25,580 bases of DNA from an uncultured Lachnospiraceae bacterium (GTDB lineage Bacteria; Bacillota; Clostridia; Lachnospirales; Lachnospiraceae), in contig CANPZR010000009.1 of the NCBI GenBank assembly GCA_947589175.1, forward strand, positions 1 through 25,580, read 5' to 3'. Made by a program: the position numbers and the translations under genes. The notes below the pieces were generated by a model. That model did not search any database. It had not been told where the DNA came from and was given only the letters and a program-made list of their open reading frames with translations. Shown here piece after piece: positions 20,914-25,580 of the stretch. Each line of letters starts with the position of its first letter. Positions within the stretch are counted from its first letter, which is position 1.

Positions 20914-22316
20914 CGGATGAACTGTTTGTGGAAAAAATCGCTGTCTGCTAAGGAGACGGTGCAAATTTCGGGGAGGGAGAGACAGGCCGGAAAGGATGGC
21001 TGTTCGTCTGCCTCATACTCGTTTACGGCGTAGTGAAAGAGCCCTCTGAGACAGGTATTGCCCATGGGGATTACGGCGTCAGGGGATACGCCGGCAAACA
21101 TGTGGAGCGTCTGGCACGCTTCCGGCTCCAGATAGAATCCAAAACCGCCGCCCAGATAGAGGACGGGGATCTGTCGCGGCTCCAGACCCGCTTCGCGGCA
21201 CAGCGTCTCAATACCGGCGGCCACCGCGGCTGCGGCGGTCTGAACCTGCCGGAAGTCTTCGGGTGTAAAGAAAAGGGGCTTTCGGTCCGGGGAGACGCCC
21301 AGGCGGATTCCCTCTCTGGGAAAGGAGGGCCGGATGATTCCCTGCTTATCCACATATCCCCGGGAAATCAGCTCCTTGCACAGAGAGATGGCGCCGGAGC
21401 CGCAGATTCCGGTGGGGAGCCGGTTGCCGATGGTGGTCAGCAAAGGCTGCAGGCGCTTTAACGCGACCCGGGTAATGGCTCCGGGAATGGCCGGGCAGCC
21501 GCAGGAGAGTCCGCTTCCCTCGAAGGCGGGGCCGGCGGCTGTGGATGCGGCGAACATGCGGCCCTCATGACAGAGCAGCATTTCACCGTTGGTGCCCAGG
21601 TCTGCGAATAAGTAGTTCAGGGAGTTATTCCTGCGGCATGCCAGCATTCCCGCCGTGATGTCTCCGCCCACAAAAGCCGAAATCCACGGGAAGATGAGGA
21701 TTTGGCACGAGCCGCGGACCAGAGGCCCCGGCGTGCGTTCTTTCAGCGTAAAGGGGCTGGCGGAAAGAGGGCGGCAGTCCCAGCCCATGAGAAGATGGAT
21801 CATGGCCGTGTTTCCGCCAATCAGGCACAGGGTGAGCTCCTCAGGAGCTTGCTCATTGCCTCGCATCAGCAGCGACGTCTGCTGCTCTATGGCCTGCCGG
21901 ATATAGTCTTTCAGGGCCGGCCCTTGTCCCTGGAGGGACGCCTGGATGCGGGACACGACGTCGGCGCCAAAGGAGCGCTGCGGATTGGGGAAAACAGCGC
22001 TCTTACGCAGTTTTCCCGCGTTTCGGTCAATCAGCGCCAGGGCTACGGTCGTGGTGCCAAGATCAATGAGCAGGGTGTCGCCCGAACCGGGAACCGGAGA
22101 CATGTCCTCTAAAGAAATCCCCTGGATGGAGTCGGAGCGGCCGGGAAGGGTGACGGTGACGCCGCCCTTGGGAATCATGGCGCAGTCGAAGGAATACTGC
22201 CGGCCGTCGCATCGTCTCGCGCCGTGGCAGTTGCAGGGAAGGGCATAGCCGCCCTCCTCCAACAGCGTGAGAATGGATTTGGTATTGGAACTGTCTGCTT
22301 TTATGGAAACTTGCAT
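20892..22316 (-). CDS. RACo-like ASKHA-domain protein (DUF4445 family)
   Basis: This 474-residue protein resembles reductive activators of corrinoid proteins, which use ATP to reduce inactive cob(II)alamin in methyltransferase systems. The nucleotide-binding fold shows LLIDLGTTTVALALID (about 82-97), LIGGNTAM, FADLGTNGE and GICGSGAI, plus PVLYLGGGFG near the C-terminus. The N-terminus should be a 2Fe-2S ferredoxin domain, but it is short, with cysteines C28, C30, C36 and C45 in an atypical spacing. AGGAGG precedes the ATG by a few bases. No methyltransferase or corrinoid protein lies nearby, so the partner is unknown. It is convergent with the pilus operon and divergent from the rhomboid gene. 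Confidence 0.88.
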   Translation of the reverse strand: MQVSIKADSSNTKSILTLLEEGGYALPCNCHGARRCDGRQYSFDCAMIPKGGVTVTLPGRSDSIQGISLEDMSPVPGSGDTLLIDLGTTTVALALIDRNAGKLRKSAVFPNPQRSFGADVVSRIQASLQGQGPALKDYIRQAIEQQTSLLMRGNEQAPEELTLCLIGGNTAMIHLLMGWDCRPLSASPFTLKERTPGPLVRGSCQILIFPWISAFVGGDITAGMLACRRNNSLNYLFADLGTNGEMLLCHEGRMFAASTAAGPAFEGSGLSCGCPAIPGAITRVALKRLQPLLTTIGNRLPTGICGSGAISLCKELISRGYVDKQGIIRPSFPREGIRLGVSPDRKPLFFTPEDFRQVQTAAAAVAAGIETLCREAGLEPRQIPVLYLGGGFGFYLEPEACQTLHMFAGVSPDAVIPMGNTCLRGLFHYAVNEYEADEQPSFPACLSLPEICTVSLADSDFFHKQFIRHMTYED

Positions 22317-22338
22317 GGCGACCTCCTGAGTGAATGGA

Positions 22339-22368
22339 TTGACCGGTTACCGGTTTATATGATACAAT
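22339..22368 (+). promoter_or_regulatory. Promoter of the rhomboid-SCP2-HIT-murG unit
   Basis: TTGACC (22339-22344), an 18-base spacer and TACAAT (22363-22368) lie 43 bases before the rhomboid start. The spacer contains ACCGGT-T-ACCGGT, a 13-base palindrome (22342-22354). The 94-base gap is shared with the divergent RACo-like gene. Confidence 0.6.
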
Positions 22369-22377
22369 CTTATCATA
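22358..22377. promoter_or_regulatory. Inverted repeat TATGATA-N6-TATCATA over the -10
   Basis: A 7-bp perfect inverted repeat with a six-base centre covers the -10 hexamer of the rhomboid promoter. Together with the adjacent ACCGGT palindrome it makes a compact divergent control region. Its short AT-rich arms could arise by chance, so operator function is a guess. Confidence 0.35.
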
Positions 22378-22410
22378 AATATTAAAAGGTTTCCATGAAA
22401 AGAGGCAGAT

Positions 22411-23022
22411 ATGCAGCAAAAAACGAAAATTCCGGTGATAACCCTGATATTGGCTGCCATAAATATACTGGCATATGTGTATGTCTCATGGCAGGGATCG
22501 GTGTATGACACGGATTATATGATTGAGATGGGGGCGCTCTATGAGCCTTTAGTGATTCAGCAGCATCAGTGGTATCGGCTTGTCACGCACTTTTTTCTCC
22601 ACTACGGGTGGGATCATCTGTTTAATAACATGATTTCCCTTCTGATTCTGGGATATGCGATGGAACAGGTCATGGGAAAAGCCAAATATTTGATTTTATA
22701 TTTTCTCTCAGGAATTATTGCAGGAGTTACTTCAATCGTTTATAATGTAGCTATTGGGGCAGAAGCTTCGGTTTCCTGCGGTGCTTCTGGAGCCATTTAC
22801 GGGCTGATGGGAGCGCTTCTGGTTCTCCTGGTCAGAGGCAGCAGGGGGCGGAGAAGTTCAGAAGTCTTGCGCTACCTGTTGTATCTGGGAATCAGCTTGT
22901 ACAGCGGTTTTCAGGATACAAGCATTGACGCGGCCGCCCATGCCGGAGGCTTTGCGGCGGGATTTATAATCTGTCTGCTCCTGACAATAGGAAAGCGAAT
23001 GGAGGTTACCTATGAGAGTTAA
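22411..23022 (+). CDS. Rhomboid-family intramembrane serine protease
   Basis: This 203-residue membrane protease has six predicted helices and the complete catalytic dyad: S126 in GASG and H177 in AAHAGGF. The conserved HLFNN motif (H69-N73) in the second helix is present. Rhomboids cut other membrane proteins within the bilayer; the bacterial substrate here is unknown. The ribosome site is weak (AGAGGC). The stop overlaps the next start by 11 bases, linking it to the flavodoxin-SCP2 gene. Confidence 0.92.
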   Translation: MQQKTKIPVITLILAAINILAYVYVSWQGSVYDTDYMIEMGALYEPLVIQQHQWYRLVTHFFLHYGWDHLFNNMISLLILGYAMEQVMGKAKYLILYFLSGIIAGVTSIVYNVAIGAEASVSCGASGAIYGLMGALLVLLVRGSRGRRSSEVLRYLLYLGISLYSGFQDTSIDAAAHAGGFAAGFIICLLLTIGKRMEVTYES

Positions 23023-24004
23023 TATTTATTATGGAGGAAGAGGGCTGATTGACGACCCGACCCTGTTTGCTATTGAGAAGATTACCAAGGTACTGGATGA
23101 ACTGCAGGTGACTGTGGAGCGGTATAATTTATATGAAGAAAAGAGCAATATTATGGTGCTGCCCAAGACGCTGAAGGGAGCGGACGGCGTTATTTTGGCG
23201 GCCTCTGTGGAGTGGTACGGCATCGGCGGTTTTCTGCACCAGTTCCTGGACGCGTGCTGGCTGTACGGGGATAAGGAAATTATTTCCCGTATTTACATGC
23301 TGCCGTTAGTGATGGCTACCACTTATGGGGAGAGGGAGGCGGAGTATTCCCTGATCCGGGCCTGGGAGATGTTGGGAGGCGTTCCCTGCGAGGGGCTATG
23401 CGCCTATGTGGAGGATCACGTTGAATTTGAGACAAACGCGGAATATAACCTCATGATTGAGAAAAAGACGGAGAATTTTTACCGCGCTATTTCGCGGAAG
23501 ATAATTACTTTTCCATCCAGCAGCATGAAGGTAAAGCAGGTGCTTCTGCGGGGAAGCAACATGTCTCTGACCCCTCAGGAGAGCGAACAGCTCTCTGCCT
23601 ATGTGTCCAATGACAGCTATGTGAAAAAGCAGAAGGAGGACATAGAAGAGCTGGCCAGCATATTTAAGGGAATGCTGGGAGAAAATAAGGATTCGGATGA
23701 ATATATAGAAAAGCTGACGGAGCATTTTTATCCTCTGGATGATATGAACGCTATATTCCAGATCGATCTGGTGGATGAGGATTCTTCCATAGTGATAGAT
23801 ATACGGGAAGATAAGCTGAACTGCTACCGGGGATCGGTGGACCGGGCGGATGTCACCGCAAAGGTGAAGTCCAGTGTGTTCAACGATATTGTGGCGGGGA
23901 CCAAGTCGTTCCAGGGGGCGTTTATGTCCGGGGAATTGTCCGCTCAGGGCAATTTTAAGATACTGAGGCATTTTGATACGATGTTCCGGTTTCAGAATAA
24001 ATAA
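23012..24004 (+). CDS. Flavodoxin-like/SCP2 sterol-carrier-domain fusion protein
   Basis: In this 330-residue protein, residues 1-170 look like an FMN-reductase/flavodoxin-type fold: an early MRVNIYYGG strand, LKGADGVILAASVEWYGIGGFLHQFLD, then LPLVMATTYGEREAE. A helical linker with many Glu and Lys follows. Residues of about 235-325 match an SCP2 sterol-carrier domain (SSIVIDIREDKLNCYRG, then DVTAKVKSSVFNDIVAG and FMSGELSAQGNFKILRHFDTMF). SCP2 domains bind hydrophobic ligands such as fatty acyl groups. The combined function is unknown; lipid-linked redox handling is only a guess. GGAGG lies close upstream of the ATG at 23012. It is cytoplasmic by sequence. Confidence 0.82.
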   Translation: MRVNIYYGGRGLIDDPTLFAIEKITKVLDELQVTVERYNLYEEKSNIMVLPKTLKGADGVILAASVEWYGIGGFLHQFLDACWLYGDKEIISRIYMLPLVMATTYGEREAEYSLIRAWEMLGGVPCEGLCAYVEDHVEFETNAEYNLMIEKKTENFYRAISRKIITFPSSSMKVKQVLLRGSNMSLTPQESEQLSAYVSNDSYVKKQKEDIEELASIFKGMLGENKDSDEYIEKLTEHFYPLDDMNAIFQIDLVDEDSSIVIDIREDKLNCYRGSVDRADVTAKVKSSVFNDIVAGTKSFQGAFMSGELSAQGNFKILRHFDTMFRFQNK

Positions 24005-24038
24005 AAGATAGTCGGCAACGACGGAATGGAGGTTATCT

Positions 24039-24458
24039 ATGAGAGATCCTAATTGCATTTTCTGCAAAATCCTGGCGGGAGAAATCCCCTCTGCCGTAGT
24101 GTACGAGGACGATGATTTTAAGGCGATACTGGATGTGAATCCGGCGGTGCGGGGGCATGTGATTATTCTTCCGAAAAATCACGCGGCGAATATTTTTGAG
24201 CTGCCGGATGAAGACGCGTCTAAGGTAATGGTGGTGGCGAAGAAGATTGCCGCGGCTGTCCGGAAGACGTATTCATGCGATGGGGTGAATATTCTTCAGA
24301 ACAACGGCGCGGCGGCGGGCCAGTCCGTATTCCACCTGCATGTCCATGTGATTCCCCGTTATGAGGGAGACACCGATTCCATTAATATCGGATGGCGTCC
24401 GGGCGAGACGCCGGAGGATCTGGCGGACATTGCCGAAGAAATCAAAAAAAATCTATAG
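24039..24458 (+). CDS. HIT-family nucleotide hydrolase/transferase
   Basis: This 139-residue cytoplasmic protein has the histidine triad H99-L-H101-V-H103-V and a zinc-type C6-x2-C9 near the start (CIFCKILAGEIPSAVVYED). This is the HinT/Hit subgroup, which hydrolyses AMP-amidates and similar adenylates. Length and motif positions are typical. GGAGG precedes the ATG, and murG follows after 15 bases. Confidence 0.96.
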   Translation: MRDPNCIFCKILAGEIPSAVVYEDDDFKAILDVNPAVRGHVIILPKNHAANIFELPDEDASKVMVVAKKIAAAVRKTYSCDGVNILQNNGAAAGQSVFHLHVHVIPRYEGDTDSINIGWRPGETPEDLADIAEEIKKNL

Positions 24459-24473
24459 GGGGGAGATACGGAC

Positions 24474-25547
24474 ATGAAAAAGATTATTCTCACCGGAGGA
24501 GGAACCGCCGGTCATGTGACGCCTAATATCGCGCTGCTTCCTGAACTGGAAAAGCGGGGGTACGAGGTGCACTATATCGGCTCTAAGACAGGAATAGAAA
24601 AAGAACTCATCAGCAATTTTGACATACCATATTACGGAATTTCGTCGGGTAAGCTCCGCCGGTACTTTGATGTGAAGAATTTTACGGATCCTTTTCGGAT
24701 TATAAAGGGGTATGCGGAGGCGGAGAAGATTATTAAGACGGTCAAGCCGGATGTGATTTTTTCCAAGGGCGGCTTTGTGACGGTTCCTGTGGTGAAGGCG
24801 GCGAAGCGTCGGCATGTGCCCTGCGTTCTCCACGAATCGGACATATCGCCGGGCCTTGCCAACCGGCTCTGCATTCCGTCCGCGGCGGCCATATGCGCCA
24901 ATTTCCCGGAGACGTTAGAGCATCTGCCCAAGGATAAGGCGCATCTCACCGGATCGCCGATCCGCGGCGAGCTCTTTTCAGGAAACCGCCTCAAGGGATT
25001 AGACTTCTGCGGGTTTACCGCCAACAGGCCCGTGATTCTCGTGATTGGCGGGAGCCTCGGATCCGTGCGGGTCAACGAGGCGGTGCGGGCGATTTTGCCG
25101 GAACTTTTAAAGAAATATCAGGTGATCCACCTCTGCGGAAAAGAAAAGGTGGATGAATCCCTGCGCAACACAGAGGGGTACGTCCAGTATGAGTACATCC
25201 AGAAGGAGCTGTGCGACCTGTTAGACGCGGCGGACCTTGTAATCTCCCGCGCAGGCGCCAACGCCATCTGCGAGCTGCTGGCGCTGCACAAGCCTAATAT
25301 TCTGATTCCGCTGTCATTAGAGGCGAGCCGGGGCGACCAGATTCTGAACGCGGCTTCCTTTGAGAAACAGGGCTTCAGCTATGTAATCCGAGAGGAGGAT
25401 CTCACCAGTGAGAAGCTGCTGGCCGCAATTGCGGAGGTAGATGAGAAGAAGGCGGATTACCAGGCGGCCATGAGAGCCAGCAACCAGCAGAACGCCGTGA
25501 CGATGGTGGCGGATATTATCGACGAGGTGGCCAATTCGGCGAATTAG
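24474..25547 (+). CDS. murG: UDP-GlcNAc transferase MurG (lipid II synthesis)
   Basis: This 357-residue membrane-associated glycosyltransferase adds GlcNAc to undecaprenyl-PP-MurNAc-pentapeptide, making lipid II for peptidoglycan. The N-terminal GGGTAGHVTPN loop (8-18), VIFSKGGFVTVPVV, HESDISPGLANR, the second-domain loop VIGGSLGS and the donor-binding SRAGANAICELL block are all present. It lies outside a division and cell-wall cluster, next to a HIT gene. GGGGAG precedes the ATG. The remaining 33 bases of the window hold nothing recognisable, only a T-rich stretch. Confidence 0.98.
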   Translation: MKKIILTGGGTAGHVTPNIALLPELEKRGYEVHYIGSKTGIEKELISNFDIPYYGISSGKLRRYFDVKNFTDPFRIIKGYAEAEKIIKTVKPDVIFSKGGFVTVPVVKAAKRRHVPCVLHESDISPGLANRLCIPSAAAICANFPETLEHLPKDKAHLTGSPIRGELFSGNRLKGLDFCGFTANRPVILVIGGSLGSVRVNEAVRAILPELLKKYQVIHLCGKEKVDESLRNTEGYVQYEYIQKELCDLLDAADLVISRAGANAICELLALHKPNILIPLSLEASRGDQILNAASFEKQGFSYVIREEDLTSEKLLAAIAEVDEKKADYQAAMRASNQQNAVTMVADIIDEVANSAN

Positions 25548-25580
25548 AGCGAAATACGGCATTTTTTATACAGAACTGTC

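Noticed and set aside
20880..20930. Bidirectional terminator between the convergent FHA and RACo-like genes
   Set aside because: The two coding regions overlap by 22 bases and no hairpin with a T-run is visible, so termination must lie elsewhere or be factor-dependent.
21033..22248. Several plus-strand open frames across 21033-22248
   Set aside because: They are antisense to the RACo-like gene, whose motifs are clear along its whole length.

Overview
The window looks like chromosomal DNA from a Gram-positive gut Clostridium relative, most likely Lachnospiraceae. The reasons are moderately GC-rich coding sequence with strong GGAGG-type ribosome sites, a secretin-free Tad/Flp pilus locus carrying DUF5702 and DUF6382/FHA genes, surface proteins of the CAP plus fibronectin-III type, a GH127 glycosidase, and a RACo-like ASKHA protein. 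The species assignment is inference. No tRNA, rRNA, insertion sequence, phage gene or CRISPR array was seen.

Layout. (1) 1-146: 54-bp tandem repeats that end beside a minus-strand XRE regulator (148-498). (2) 499-719: a divergent promoter region with a perfect palindrome. (3) 720-5220: a secreted CAP/FnIII protein, a NatA/NatB-like ABC exporter and an alpha/beta hydrolase. (4) 5314-10712: a second alpha/beta hydrolase, a VanZ-like membrane protein, dtd, pyruvate kinase and a GH127 beta-L-arabinofuranosidase-like enzyme. (5) 10742-20913: one long Tad/Flp pilus operon with its own promoter and a perfect inverted repeat overlapping the -10. Its order is A24 peptidase, TadZ-like, TadA, TadB, TadC, Flp1 pilin, DUF5702, TadE-like, second A24 peptidase, small pseudopilin, DUF6382/FHA. 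Most of these genes overlap or nearly touch. (6) 20892-22316, minus strand: a RACo-like ASKHA protein, convergent with the pilus operon. (7) 22339-25547: rhomboid protease, flavodoxin-SCP2 fusion, HIT protein and MurG, read as one unit.

The pilus operon appears nearly self-contained for a Gram-positive cell. Two aspartyl prepilin peptidases could mature one major pilin and two or three pseudopilins. TadA powers the TadB/TadC platform, TadZ would localise it, and the FHA protein could be a regulatory or scaffold element. No secretin or pilotin is present, as expected without an outer membrane.

The most striking signal is a 21-bp perfect inverted repeat (24 bp with one mismatch) at 17955-17978 and 18065-18088. 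It brackets the ribosome site, start codon and first 17 codons of the TadE-like gene. It could be an invertible DNA switch or a long mRNA hairpin. If the 86-bp segment between the arms flipped, the gene would lose its start and gain an in-frame stop. Other oddities are an Ig-like extracytoplasmic insertion in TadC, tandem YH-x4-C...CxxC modules on the TadE-like protein, a TadZ without a recognisable P-loop, and an FHA domain missing its phosphothreonine-binding segment.
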